From Oscillospiraceae bacterium (GTDB taxonomy: Bacteria > Bacillota > Clostridia > Oscillospirales > Ruminococcaceae): a stretch of 49,134 nt of DNA. The stretch covers positions 1 to 49,134 of the forward strand of contig JAFSDS010000046.1 in the NCBI GenBank assembly GCA_017436125.1. The letters are read 5' to 3'. This document shows, in pieces, positions 38,674 through 48,011 of this stretch. The notes under the pieces were generated by a model. It saw only the letters and a program-made list of their open reading frames with translations. It was not told the DNA's origin and did no database searches. Both the position numbers and the translations under genes were made by a program. Within the stretch, counting starts at the first letter, position 1. Every line of letters begins with the position of its first letter.

Positions 38674-40701
38674 ATGGATCTTTATTCACCGCTTACGGCG
38701 CTTAAAGGCGTTGGCGAAAAAAGACAGAAACTTTATCAGAAGCTTGGAATAAATACCGTCGGCGACCTTCTGGAACATTATCCGAGGGGATATCTCGATC
38801 TTACCGGAAGCCTTGCCATAAGGGATGCTTCCGATGAACGACCCTCTGCGGTAAAAGCGGTAGTTACGCAAAAAAGCCAGCCAAAGCTTATCCGCAGGGG
38901 CCTTACGGTCTCAAAAGTTAGGGCAACGGATATGGAAAGGGATATCCTTATCACTTTTTTTAACGCAAAATATACCGTTGAAGCCCTCGAAGTCGGAAAA
39001 GAATATATCTTTTACGGCGATTTTACAAAGCGCCTTACAGGCGGAGAAATGAATTCACCGGCGGTTATATCCCCGGAGGAAAGCGGCTTTTTGCCCCAGT
39101 ATCCTTTGACGGAGGGGCTTTCATCAAAAATGGTTTCTGTCCAGATGAAAACCGCCATAGAAAACTGCGGCCACCTTATCAAAGAAACTTTGAGCACCGA
39201 TATTCTTGAGGAATACGGCCTGTGCTCAAAGGAAGAGGCGATCCGCTCCATTCACTTCCCAAAGGGTCAGGAGGACCTTGAAAAGGCAAAAAAACGCCTC
39301 ATTTTTGAAGAATTTCTCACCTTTACCCTCGGCATGAGCCTTACAAAAGGAAAAACAAGAACAGCAAGCGGAAATGCGTTTTCTGATTTGAGCACCGATG
39401 ATTTTGAAAAATCCCTTGGCTTTGAACTGACCGGTGCTCAAAAACGTGTTATTGCGGAATGCAAAAGAGATATGTGCTCAAGCGTTCCCATGAGCCGCCT
39501 TATTCAGGGCGACGTTGGAAGCGGAAAAACCGCCGTTGCCGCTTCATGCATGTATTTTGCGGCAAAAAACGGCTTTCAAAGCGCAATGATGGCGCCGACG
39601 GAGGTTCTTGCCGCCCAGCATAAAGCAACCCTTGAAAAAATGTTTGCCCCATTCGGAATAAAGGTCGGGCTTCTTACCGGTTCCATGAAGGCATCCGAAA
39701 AAGCGGCGGTAAAATCCGCGGTAAAAAGCGGAGAAATAACGATTGTTACCGGAACTCACGCCCTTATTCAGGAGGACGTTGAATTTGAAAATCTCGGTCT
39801 TATCATCACCGATGAACAGCATCGCTTTGGTGTTCGCCAGCGAATGGCCCTTGGCAAAAAGGGGCGCTCTCCCCATACGATAGTAATGTCCGCAACTCCT
39901 ATTCCGAGGACCCTTGCCTTTGTTCTTTACGGTGACCTTGATGTTTCCATTCTTGATGAAATGCCGAAAAACCGCATACCGGTAAAGACGTATCTGGTCG
40001 GCCCGGAACTTTCTCAAAGGGCCCTTGGTTTTGTCAGGAATTTTGCAAAAGAGGGAAAACAAAGCTATATCGTCTGCCCGCTGGTGGAGCGGAATGAGGA
40101 TTCCCTTCCGCTCGAAGCCGCCGCGGATCTTGCGGAACAGATAGCCGGGCAGGAACTTGTTGACTGCAACGTGGGCCTTCTTCACGGAAGAATGAAGCCT
40201 GCGGAAAAAGAGAGAGTAATGGAAGCTTTTGCGGAAAACCGCCTTCAGGTACTTGTTTCAACAACGGTAATCGAAGTCGGCGTCGATGTTCCGAATGCAG
40301 TCTGCATGGTCATAGAAAATGCTGACCGCTTCGGTCTTTCCCAGCTGCACCAGCTTAGGGGAAGAGTTGGCAGAGGAAAGGAACAGAGCTATTGCATCCT
40401 TATTTCCGGCAACAAAAATCCGGAAACAAAGCGCCGCCTTGAGGTAATCGCAAAAACTACCGACGGCTTTAAGGTTGCTGAAGAGGACCTTAAACTTCGC
40501 GGTCCCGGCGACTTTTTCGGATATCGCCAGAGCGGCCTTCCGATGCTTAAAATGGCGGATATGATGACGGATATAAAACTCCTCGAACTTGCAAAAAAAG
40601 CCGCGGCAGAGATCCTTGAAAAAGATCCGAAGCTTGAAAGAAAGGAATATTCCGTTCTTTCGGCAAATATCCAAAGGCTTCTTGAAGAAACAGCCATGTA
40701 A
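38674..40701 (+). CDS. recG: ATP-dependent DNA helicase RecG
   Basis: 675 residues, the family length. An N-terminal wedge/OB domain (1-150) is followed by Walker A GDVGSGKTAVA, motif Ia MMAPTEVLAAQH, DEQH box, motif III MSATPIPRTLA, and C-terminal helicase motifs VGLLHGRMK, VSTTVIEVGVDVPNA and QLRGRVGRG. RecG remodels stalled replication forks and Holliday junctions. AAAGGAGGCG precedes the ATG. The gene carries five copies of the TTGAGCAC word, in both orientations. Confidence 0.97.
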   Translation: MDLYSPLTALKGVGEKRQKLYQKLGINTVGDLLEHYPRGYLDLTGSLAIRDASDERPSAVKAVVTQKSQPKLIRRGLTVSKVRATDMERDILITFFNAKYTVEALEVGKEYIFYGDFTKRLTGGEMNSPAVISPEESGFLPQYPLTEGLSSKMVSVQMKTAIENCGHLIKETLSTDILEEYGLCSKEEAIRSIHFPKGQEDLEKAKKRLIFEEFLTFTLGMSLTKGKTRTASGNAFSDLSTDDFEKSLGFELTGAQKRVIAECKRDMCSSVPMSRLIQGDVGSGKTAVAASCMYFAAKNGFQSAMMAPTEVLAAQHKATLEKMFAPFGIKVGLLTGSMKASEKAAVKSAVKSGEITIVTGTHALIQEDVEFENLGLIITDEQHRFGVRQRMALGKKGRSPHTIVMSATPIPRTLAFVLYGDLDVSILDEMPKNRIPVKTYLVGPELSQRALGFVRNFAKEGKQSYIVCPLVERNEDSLPLEAAADLAEQIAGQELVDCNVGLLHGRMKPAEKERVMEAFAENRLQVLVSTTVIEVGVDVPNAVCMVIENADRFGLSQLHQLRGRVGRGKEQSYCILISGNKNPETKRRLEVIAKTTDGFKVAEEDLKLRGPGDFFGYRQSGLPMLKMADMMTDIKLLELAKKAAAEILEKDPKLERKEYSVLSANIQRLLEETAM

Positions 40702-40716
40702 AAATCCGGCATCCGC

Positions 40717-40745
40717 TTGCCATATAAAGATATAGGTAGTATAAT
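40717..40745 (+). promoter_or_regulatory. Promoter of the ECF S-component gene
   Basis: TTGCCA and TATAAT are 17 bp apart, 40 bp before the ATG. The leader is too short for a riboswitch. Confidence 0.65.
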
Positions 40746-40785
40746 TATATAATTAAGTATTTTTTTCTTAAAAGAAGGAAAAACA

Positions 40786-41415
40786 ATGATCAGAAGCAAA
40801 AAAACATCCGAAATGGTAAAAATGGCGCTTTTTATTGCGCTTATAATATTGCTTTCGGTAACGCCATTGGGATATATCCCTTTGGGCGCCGTTAATGCCA
40901 CAACCATCCAGATGCCTGTTATCATCGGAGCGGTTCTTTTCGGATGGAAAAAAGGCGCTGTTCTCGGCGGTGTTTTCGGGCTTACGAGCCTTATTAAAAA
41001 CACCCTTCAGCCGAACGCAACCTCCTTTGTTTTTTCTCCGTTTATTCCGGTTTTCGGTGAAGAGAGCGGAAGCCTTTGGGCAATAGTTATCTGCCTTTTG
41101 CCGAGGATTATGATAGGCGTTACCGCCGCGGCGGTTTTTGCCGGTCTTTCAAAAATAAAAGTGAATAAAACTTTCGCATCCGCCGCCGCGGGATTCTGCG
41201 GTTCCCTTATCAACACGGTTCTTGTTATGGGCGGAATATATCTCTTCTTCGGCGAAAGTTATTCCTCCGCAAAGGATATCGCGTATAACACTCTTATGGC
41301 CGCAGTTTCCGCAACCATAACCGGAGCGGGCATAACCGAAGCAGTCGTTTCCGCAGTTGTATGCGGGGCTGTCTGTACGGCACTTTTTAAATATCTTAAA
41401 CGAAACGGAAACTGA
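40786..41415 (+). CDS. ECF transporter S component (substrate-binding membrane subunit)
   Basis: 209 residues, six hydrophobic segments. VKMALFIALIILLSVTPLGYIPLGAVNATTIQMPVIIGA is spread over residues 11-49; the helix-1 Ala-rich AxxxA-like face and GxIPxG...IP pattern are typical of S components. FGWKKGAVLGGVFGLTSL follows. It binds a vitamin or other micronutrient and works with a shared EcfAA'T module encoded elsewhere. The substrate is not evident, and no vitamin-synthesis gene or riboswitch is adjacent. GAAGGA precedes the ATG. It may be transcribed on into the DUF5711-like, cvpA and pgsA genes. Confidence 0.85.
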   Translation: MIRSKKTSEMVKMALFIALIILLSVTPLGYIPLGAVNATTIQMPVIIGAVLFGWKKGAVLGGVFGLTSLIKNTLQPNATSFVFSPFIPVFGEESGSLWAIVICLLPRIMIGVTAAAVFAGLSKIKVNKTFASAAAGFCGSLINTVLVMGGIYLFFGESYSSAKDIAYNTLMAAVSATITGAGITEAVVSAVVCGAVCTALFKYLKRNGN

Positions 41416-41434
41416 AAAAAGGAGGCAGAGCGTT

Positions 41435-42610
41435 TTGGCAAAAAAAGAACAGAACGAATTTGAAATAGCCAGAAAAAAACGCCGCAAAAAATTTGCCGCC
41501 CAGCGGCAGAGAAAATTTATCGGCGCGGTGCTTGCGCTTATGCTTCTTTGCACCGGGATTTATTTCTTTATCCGTGAGGACGTTGCGGGCATCATTGGCG
41601 ACAGAATCGCCGCATCATCTTCCGGAGCGGCAGTTATGCCCGTTGATATCTCTGGCCTTACGGTGCTCGATACCTTTACCGTCGGCGAACATATCGGAGT
41701 TATGACCGATGCTGTTTATTATCTTTATGCCGAAAACGGAAAACAGCTTTTATCCGAACAGCACGGTTTTGCAAACCCGATAGTTGAAGCCGCAGGAAGA
41801 AGATTCCTCATTTATGACCAGGGCGGAAACAAACTTATCGTAAGAATGAGGGATAAAATTCTTTTTGAAAAGGAATTTGAATATAAAATCATAAGCGCGG
41901 ATATTTCGGAGGACGGTTGGCTTTCCGTAATAACTTCCGCCCAGCGCTATGCTTCCCAGCTCCATGTTTTCGATGCAGGCTATGAGGAAGAGATCTTTAC
42001 CTGGTCCTCCTCCGATGAATATATCGTTTGCGCAAGTTCCTTTGCGGGCAGCAAAAACGTTGCCGCGGCGGCCCTTTCCGCAAGTGAATCCGGCGAAATG
42101 GTAACGACTGTTCATATCTTTACAACAGAAGCCGCCATCGAACTTGCCGCAAAAGAATTTAAAGGCGCATCCGCTCTTAACCTTGAATATGACAGCAACG
42201 GGGATATAAAGCTTATCTGCGATACCGTTTCTGCGGTTATCAGCAGGGAGGGCAATGTCCTCGGAAGCTATTATTATAATTCCGTTCCCGCCGCAAGCAT
42301 CAATATGACCGGAAAAGACGGCGCAGTCGTTATTTTTGACCGTTTTACCGAAGCAAGAGCAACGGACGTTGTCTTCCTCGGCGAAAATTTTGCGGAACCT
42401 AAAATCGTTTCCGTAAGCGGAAAATACACCTGCTCTGACGGAAGCGAAAACAATACCGCGGTATATTGTTCCGGCGCCGCAAGCATTTTTGACAATGCCG
42501 GAGAACGCACCGCGTATTTTGAATCGGAGCAGGATGCTCTTCTTATCGAACTTGGCAAGGAAAGTCTTTTTGCCGTTACCCGCGACCAGCTTTGTGAAAT
42601 AAAGGAATGA
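41435..42610 (+). CDS. Membrane-anchored beta-propeller-like protein, DUF5711-type
   Basis: 391 residues. A basic cytoplasmic N-terminus (FEIARKKRRKKFAAQRQRKF), one membrane helix (FIGAVLALMLLCTGIYFFI, about 28-46) and an extracytoplasmic beta-rich region with repeating blade-like units (VYYLYAENGKQLL, FLIYDQGGNKL, LHVFDAGYEE). This matches the DUF5711 family, which often precedes cvpA in Clostridia; the function is unknown. The start is TTG at 41435, with AAAAAAGGAGG 9 nt upstream. It lies 19 bp after the S-component stop. Confidence 0.75.
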   Translation: MAKKEQNEFEIARKKRRKKFAAQRQRKFIGAVLALMLLCTGIYFFIREDVAGIIGDRIAASSSGAAVMPVDISGLTVLDTFTVGEHIGVMTDAVYYLYAENGKQLLSEQHGFANPIVEAAGRRFLIYDQGGNKLIVRMRDKILFEKEFEYKIISADISEDGWLSVITSAQRYASQLHVFDAGYEEEIFTWSSSDEYIVCASSFAGSKNVAAAALSASESGEMVTTVHIFTTEAAIELAAKEFKGASALNLEYDSNGDIKLICDTVSAVISREGNVLGSYYYNSVPAASINMTGKDGAVVIFDRFTEARATDVVFLGENFAEPKIVSVSGKYTCSDGSENNTAVYCSGAASIFDNAGERTAYFESEQDALLIELGKESLFAVTRDQLCEIKE

Positions 42611-42648
42611 TTTTATTATAAAAACAAAAAAGGAGTGAAAACCCGTCT

Positions 42649-43356
42649 TTGGATCTTATTGCAATAATCTATGACCTTCTTGCGGTGGTCATTATCATAA
42701 ACTGCATAGCAAAAGGCGCAAAAAACGGCTTTGCGAAAACCGCGATCCAAACAGTCGGTTATATCTGCTCCATTGTTGCGGCCCTTGTTATAAGCCGCAT
42801 CTGTGCTTCGATTTTATATACAACCGTTATCCAGCCGGCAGTTGTTTCCAGTATGGAAGCTTCTCTTGCAAACGCGGTGGATACAGAAACTGTTATAAAC
42901 GGCCTTACCGAGGCGGTCGAAAGTCTTCCGGCTATATCACTTCTTCTTTTTGATTTCAGCGGTGTTGCAGAAAATCTTGTGGCTTCCGTCGGTCTTGATT
43001 ATGCGGCTATCGCTTCTGCTGTTGAGGAAAGCGTTATAAATCCGGTTGTTGAACCCATTCTTGAAACTTTTATCTTTGCTATCTCGCTGATAATTCTTGT
43101 ATCTGTTGTTTCCCTTGTTGCGGGCGGTTCAAAGGTTATAAACAAAGTTCCGGTCATCGGCGGAGTCAACAGCTTTTTCGGCGGTGTTTTCGGTATCTTT
43201 AACGGTGCTTTGGAGCTTTGTGTTGCCGCGGCGATCCTTCGCTTTGTTATTTCTGCAAATCTTTTTCCGGAATATTTTTCGGAAGAGATTATTTCAAAAA
43301 CTTATCTCTTTAAATGGATATATTTTGCCCTTTGGGGCGATACTTTCTCCATATAG
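42649..43356 (+). CDS. CvpA-family membrane protein
   Basis: 235 residues, four membrane segments. The N-terminal DLIAIIYDLLAVVIIINCIAKGAKNGFAK (residues 2-30) and the PVIGGVNSFFGGVFGIFNG region near residue 170 are the CvpA signature. The family name comes from colicin V production; in most bacteria the role is envelope-related and not defined. The start is TTG with AAAAGGAGTG ~12 nt upstream. pgsA follows after about 18 bp. Confidence 0.85.
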   Translation: MDLIAIIYDLLAVVIIINCIAKGAKNGFAKTAIQTVGYICSIVAALVISRICASILYTTVIQPAVVSSMEASLANAVDTETVINGLTEAVESLPAISLLLFDFSGVAENLVASVGLDYAAIASAVEESVINPVVEPILETFIFAISLIILVSVVSLVAGGSKVINKVPVIGGVNSFFGGVFGIFNGALELCVAAAILRFVISANLFPEYFSEEIISKTYLFKWIYFALWGDTFSI

Positions 43357-43374
43357 ACCTATGGAGGTAAAATG

Positions 43375-43935
43375 ATGAACAAAAAGATGATGAATATTCC
43401 AAATGCAATATCTGTTTTAAGGATAATCCTTGTTCCGGTTTTTGCGGCTATATATCTTGGGGCAAAAACAAATGCGGATTATCTTTTGGCCGGAGCAGTT
43501 CTTGCCTTTTCAGGGATTACGGATATGCTCGACGGAAAAATAGCAAGAAGATTCAATATGATAACCGACCTTGGAAAAGTGCTTGATCCCCTTGCGGATA
43601 AGCTTACCCAGGGAACGGTATGCGTATGTCTTGCAATAAAACACCCGTCCCTTGCGGTGATACTCGGAATACTTATAGTAAAAGAAGTTCTTATTTTTAC
43701 AGGCGGTATTTTAATTTATAAGAAAAAAGACTATGTTGTTTCGCCGAACATCTTCGGAAAGATATATACTGCGCTTTTCTTTGTCGTAATGTGTGTTGTT
43801 GTTGCATTTCCGCAAACGGAGCCGATTTTAAGATATGTTCTTTTCGGCCTTCTTATATGCAACATCTATACTTTTATAAAATATGTCGGCGACTTTATTA
43901 ACCTTAATAAAAAACCAAAACCGGATAAAATCTGA
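43375..43935 (+). CDS. pgsA: CDP-diacylglycerol-glycerol-3-phosphate 3-phosphatidyltransferase
   Basis: Membrane enzyme that makes phosphatidylglycerol phosphate, the first committed step to PG and cardiolipin. 186 residues, normal length. NIPNAISVLRIILVPVFA opens the protein. The CDP-alcohol phosphotransferase motif D-x2-DG-x2-AR-x8-G-x3-D-x3-D is complete in DMLDGKIARR followed by DLGKVLDPLAD. The ATG at 43375 gives 7 nt to GGAGG; the adjacent ATG at 43372 is also possible. It is in an operon after cvpA. Confidence 0.93.
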   Translation: MNKKMMNIPNAISVLRIILVPVFAAIYLGAKTNADYLLAGAVLAFSGITDMLDGKIARRFNMITDLGKVLDPLADKLTQGTVCVCLAIKHPSLAVILGILIVKEVLIFTGGILIYKKKDYVVSPNIFGKIYTALFFVVMCVVVAFPQTEPILRYVLFGLLICNIYTFIKYVGDFINLNKKPKPDKI

Positions 43936-43986
43936 TGACCGGATTTTTGGAAAACATATATTGATTTTCTCCATGGAGGATTTTTG

Positions 43987-46284
43987 ATGAACAGTATGCT
44001 TTGTTCAAGATGCAAAAAAAGAATGGCGGTTGTTTTTGTTACCCGCATGGAGGGTGACAAAACTTTTAACGAGGGACTTTGCCTCCAGTGTGCAAAGGAA
44101 CTTGGGATAAAACCCGTCGAAGACCTTATGAATAAAATGGGCATTTCCGGAGATGAGCTGGACGCTATCAGCGAACAGATGATGGCCATGGATGAGGAGG
44201 GCGACCCCAATTTTGAAATGGGCGGAGCCCAGGCTTTTCCGTTCCTCAACAGCATTTTCGGTGACGGAATGATGCCTTCCGAACAGCCTGCACCTTCTGC
44301 GGATGCACCGAAAAACCCAAAGAAAACCGGCAAAAAGGGAAAACAGGAGGAAAAGAAATTTCTTAACCTCTATTGTGAAAACCTTACCGAAAGGGCAAAA
44401 AACGGGGGCTTTGACCCAATAATCGGCCGTGACAGAGAAATCGGAAGGGTAGTCCAGATCCTTAACCGCCGCACCAAAAATAACCCCTGCCTTATCGGTG
44501 AACCCGGCGTTGGTAAAACCGCCATTGCTGAAGGCATTGCGCAGAAGATAGCTTCCGCAGAAGTTCCCGCAAAGCTTGCCGGAAAAGAGATATGGCGCCT
44601 TGACCTAACGGCTCTTGTTGCCGGAACCCAGTTCCGCGGACAGTTTGAGAGCAGGGTAAAGGGCCTTGTTGACGAAGTTAAGCGCGAAGGCAATATCATC
44701 CTCTTCATCGACGAGATACATAACCTCGTTGGAACAGGGGATGCCGAAGGTAGCATGAACGCCGCCAACATCCTTAAACCCGCCCTTTCAAGGGGCGAAC
44801 TCCAGGTAGTTGGCGCAACGACTTTTAACGAATACCGCAAGCATATCGAAAAGGATGCGGCTCTTGAACGCCGCTTCCAGCCCGTTACCGTTGAGGAACC
44901 TTCCATTAAGGACAGCATTGAGATCCTTAAAGGTGTTGCACCAAACTATGAAAAATTCCACCATGTAAAAATAAGCGAAGAACTTATCGAAAGCTGCGTC
45001 CGACTTTCCGAAAGATATATCACCGACCGCTTCCTTCCCGATAAGGCCATCGACCTTCTTGACGAAGCCTGTTCCTGCAGCGCCCTTGCTAACAAGGAAC
45101 TTGCGGAATACGAGATAAGCGGACAGAAGCTCCGGGCTGTTCAGGAAAAGATAGAAGCCCTTGAACAGGAAGAAACCATTGATTACGAAGCCCTTGCCAC
45201 CGCAAAAGCGGAAGCAATGCAGCTTGAAATGGAGCATAACCGCCTTGAGCCCATTGCTCTTGCGGCGGAAGTTAAGCCGAAGGACCTTGCAACCGTAATC
45301 GAGCTTTGGACCGGAATCCCCGCAAGCAAGGTGCAGGAAAGCGACCTCAGAAAACTCGGCGAACTTGAGGCCACCCTTAAGCAGCACGTCATCGGCCAGG
45401 ACGAAGCCTGTAAGCTTGTTGCCGCGGCTGTAAAACGCTCAAGAGTCCAGATTTCCGCACGCCGCCGTCCGGCATCTTTCATATTTGTTGGCCCCACCGG
45501 TGTTGGTAAAACGGAGCTTGTAAAAGTTCTTGCAAACGAAATGTTCCAGACCGAAGATCCCCTCATCCGCCTTGATATGTCCGAATTTATGGAAAAACAC
45601 GCGGTTTCAAGGATCGTAGGTTCTCCTCCCGGTTATGTTGGCTATGATGAAGCCGGCCAGCTTACGGAAAAAGTTCGCAGAAAACCCTATTCCGTAATCC
45701 TTTTCGATGAAATCGAAAAAGCCCATCCGGACGTTATGAACATCCTTCTCCAGATTCTCGATGAAGGAAAAATCGCCGACGCCCACGGAAGAACAGTTTC
45801 TTTTGCAAATACCGTTATCGTTATGACTTCCAACGCAGGAAGCGAAAATAAGGAAAAAGCCCTTGGCTTTGGAAGGGATTCCTATGCCCTTGAAAAAGAT
45901 AAGGTGTATAAGGCTCTTGCCCAGTTCCTCCGTCCGGAATTTATCGGAAGAGTTGACGAGATAGTTGTTTTCCATGACCTTACCGTTGAGGATTACGAGC
46001 GCATTGCGGCCCTTCGCCTTGATGAACTTCGCATGCCCCTTGCGGAAAAAGGCATAAGCCTTTCCTATGACGATGCTGCTCTTAAAGCTATTGCGAAAAA
46101 ATCCCATGGAAACAAGGGAGGCGCAAGGGATCTTGTCCGCGTGATCCGCAAGGATATCGAGGATAAAGTCTGTGAACTTATCGTTGACAATGCGGATAAA
46201 AAACTTTCCGGAATCGCCGTTTCCGCAGAGGACGGCGTTATAACCGTTAAAGAAAGCTTTAAAACTTTGGAACTTGAAGCATAA
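43987..46284 (+). CDS. clpE: ClpE-like AAA+ unfoldase with N-terminal zinc finger
   Basis: 765 residues. The N-terminus carries a four-cysteine zinc finger, Cys6/Cys9 and Cys32/Cys35 (MLCSRCKKR, GLCLQCAKE), as in ClpE and McsA. A flexible Pro/Lys linker follows, then two AAA+ modules: D1 with Walker A GEPGVGKT and Walker B LFIDEIH; D2 with GPTGVGKT, ILFDEIEKAH and MTSNAGS. A short loop with LGF (KALGFGRDS) fits the ClpP-docking motif. It unfolds damaged proteins for ClpP. No Clp-N repeats are seen. GGAGGA lies 6 nt before the ATG. No CtsR site is obvious upstream; it is probably co-transcribed with pgsA. Confidence 0.88.
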   Translation: MNSMLCSRCKKRMAVVFVTRMEGDKTFNEGLCLQCAKELGIKPVEDLMNKMGISGDELDAISEQMMAMDEEGDPNFEMGGAQAFPFLNSIFGDGMMPSEQPAPSADAPKNPKKTGKKGKQEEKKFLNLYCENLTERAKNGGFDPIIGRDREIGRVVQILNRRTKNNPCLIGEPGVGKTAIAEGIAQKIASAEVPAKLAGKEIWRLDLTALVAGTQFRGQFESRVKGLVDEVKREGNIILFIDEIHNLVGTGDAEGSMNAANILKPALSRGELQVVGATTFNEYRKHIEKDAALERRFQPVTVEEPSIKDSIEILKGVAPNYEKFHHVKISEELIESCVRLSERYITDRFLPDKAIDLLDEACSCSALANKELAEYEISGQKLRAVQEKIEALEQEETIDYEALATAKAEAMQLEMEHNRLEPIALAAEVKPKDLATVIELWTGIPASKVQESDLRKLGELEATLKQHVIGQDEACKLVAAAVKRSRVQISARRRPASFIFVGPTGVGKTELVKVLANEMFQTEDPLIRLDMSEFMEKHAVSRIVGSPPGYVGYDEAGQLTEKVRRKPYSVILFDEIEKAHPDVMNILLQILDEGKIADAHGRTVSFANTVIVMTSNAGSENKEKALGFGRDSYALEKDKVYKALAQFLRPEFIGRVDEIVVFHDLTVEDYERIAALRLDELRMPLAEKGISLSYDDAALKAIAKKSHGNKGGARDLVRVIRKDIEDKVCELIVDNADKKLSGIAVSAEDGVITVKESFKTLELEA

Positions 46285-46290
46285 AAATAA

Positions 46291-46326
46291 AAAAGCCCCG
46301 TGCTCATTTTGAGCACGGGGCTTTTT
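46291..46326. terminator. Bidirectional terminator with GTGCTC/GAGCAC stem
   Basis: AAAAGCCCCGTGCTCA / TGAGCACGGGGCTTTT around TTT. It lies between the convergent clpE and rimI genes and has the same stem core as at 29653 and 32544. Confidence 0.93.
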
Positions 46327-46329
46327 GCT

Positions 46330-46809
46330 TTATTCTTCATCGTCCCAGTCTTCGTATTCCTGGGTTCCGTCAAAGGCAAGACGCATCAAAATTGCGTTTT
46401 CCTTCGGGTCGTCATAATAATCTTTTCGGATTCCGCAGAAAACAAATCCGCATTTTTCATAAAGGTTTATTGCACCGAGGTTGCTGGTTCGAACTTCGAG
46501 GAAAATGACCTGAGTTTCTTTTTCCCGAACGGTTTTGATAAAATTTTCAATAAGTGCCTTTGCAATTCCGTTGCGGCGGAATTTTGGCAAAACGGCAACG
46601 TTAAAAATCTCCGTTTCTCCGGCAATGGTCCTTCCGCCGATGTATCCGGCAAGTTCATCACCGCAGAAAGCGCCGAAAAAATCGGAAAAACGGTTATCCA
46701 TCTCGGAGGAAAGGGTTGCTTCGCTCCAGGGATGGGAAAAACATTCTTTTTCTATTTCCGAAACGGCAAAGGCATTTTTGGCATCAAGGCGGCAAAGTTC
46801 AAAATTCAT
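46330..46809 (-). CDS. rimI: Ribosomal protein S18 alanine N-acetyltransferase
   Basis: 159 residues, GNAT fold. ECFSHPWSEATL is the RimI start motif, and FNVAVLPKFRRNGIAKALIENF holds the acetyl-CoA pyrophosphate loop R/Q-x-x-G-x-A. FLEVRTSNLGAINLYEKCGF completes the fold. It acetylates the N-terminal alanine of S18; relatives in Firmicutes are often grouped with tsaB/tsaD, which are not seen here. The ATG at 46809 has GGTGGAGAG upstream and overlaps the alr stop (ATGA). Confidence 0.88.
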   Translation of the reverse strand: MNFELCRLDAKNAFAVSEIEKECFSHPWSEATLSSEMDNRFSDFFGAFCGDELAGYIGGRTIAGETEIFNVAVLPKFRRNGIAKALIENFIKTVREKETQVIFLEVRTSNLGAINLYEKCGFVFCGIRKDYYDDPKENAILMRLAFDGTQEYEDWDDEE

Positions 46810-48011
46810 TTTTCTCTCCACCTTGCATAGTCAAAGTTATGGATGTTTTCGCCGTGGAGATAATAACAGCGGGGAACACGGCGGGAAACAGCGCAGATTA
46901 TCTCATAGTTGATGGTGCCCGCAAGGGTTGCAACTTCATCAACGGAAACAAAAGCATCTCCGTCCCGGCCGAAAACGGTTACAATATCGCCCTCTTCCGC
47001 TTCAGGAATTGCGGAAACGTCCAGCATGGTCTGGTCCATGCATACGCTGCCAACAACGGGGGCGTATTTTCCGCGGACTATCATTCTTCCCTTGTTGGTA
47101 AGAAGACGGTGATATCCGTCCGCATAGCCGATGGCGGTGGAAGCTATTTTCGTATCGCTTGGCGCGGTAAAGCGGCGGCCGTAACTTATGCAGCAGCCTT
47201 TTTCAAAATCTTTTGTCATACTTACAACGGTGCGAAGTTCCATCGCAGGGCGAAGCTTTATGCGGCAGGTAACTTCCTCGTTGGAGGAGGGATAAAGTCC
47301 GTAAAGGATAACGCCCGGACGCACCATATCAAGATGCATCTCAGGATAGCAGAGAACAGCGGCACTGTTGCAGCAATGGCGGATGCCAACATCAATGCCT
47401 TCCGCTTTAAGGGCGTCGCATACGCGGCAGAAACGGTCAAACTGGAGCTTTGTATATTCAACGCCGTCCGGGTCTGGTTCGTCCGCGGAAGCAAAATGAG
47501 TGAACGCGCCGGTAACTTTTATATTGGGGAGCATGGAAGCTTCCTTCGCCTGTGCAACGGCAACATCAAAATCATTCTCGGAGCATACAAAACCGATGCG
47601 GCCCATGCCGGTATCAAATTTAAGATGAACGTCGAGAGTGATACCGAGTTTTTCCGCCTCTGCGGAAAGTTCCTTTGCATAGTGAAGGGAATAGACCGTC
47701 TGGGTGATGTTCCATTTTGCAAGGTCGGCAACGCATTCCGCAGGGGTGTTGCCAAAGATAAGAATGGGCTTTGTAACGCCGCTTTCACGGATACCGAGAG
47801 CTTCGCCAAGGTTGGAAACGCCGAACCAGTCCGCACCCGCATCCTCAAGAAAAGGCGCAGTCATTCTGTCGCCGTGGCCATAGGCATCCGCTTTAACAAC
47901 GGCCATGACCATGGCTTTTCCCACATGGGCTTTTATTTTTCTGAAGTTATAGTCGATAGCATCAAGGGAGATATCGACCCAGGTCCTTCTAAGAACCTCA
48001 CTCTTTGTCAT
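46806..48011 (-). CDS. alr: Alanine racemase
   Basis: PLP enzyme making D-alanine for peptidoglycan, 401 residues. Lys40 in VVKADAYGHG binds PLP. RHCCNSAAVLCYPEMHLDMVRPGVILYG is spread over ~30 residues in the barrel. The C-terminal domain has the catalytic Tyr in ISYGRRF and VGSVCMDQTMLDV. The ATG follows AGGAGGG. Operon on the minus strand: lipoprotein gene, small membrane protein, alr, rimI, with overlaps at the last junctions. Confidence 0.96.
   Translation of the reverse strand: MTKSEVLRRTWVDISLDAIDYNFRKIKAHVGKAMVMAVVKADAYGHGDRMTAPFLEDAGADWFGVSNLGEALGIRESGVTKPILIFGNTPAECVADLAKWNITQTVYSLHYAKELSAEAEKLGITLDVHLKFDTGMGRIGFVCSENDFDVAVAQAKEASMLPNIKVTGAFTHFASADEPDPDGVEYTKLQFDRFCRVCDALKAEGIDVGIRHCCNSAAVLCYPEMHLDMVRPGVILYGLYPSSNEEVTCRIKLRPAMELRTVVSMTKDFEKGCCISYGRRFTAPSDTKIASTAIGYADGYHRLLTNKGRMIVRGKYAPVVGSVCMDQTMLDVSAIPEAEEGDIVTVFGRDGDAFVSVDEVATLAGTINYEIICAVSRRVPRCYYLHGENIHNFDYARWREK

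Noticed and set aside
40702-40785. Riboswitch before the ECF S component
   Set aside because: Only 40 bases lie between the -10 and the start codon, with no stable structure.
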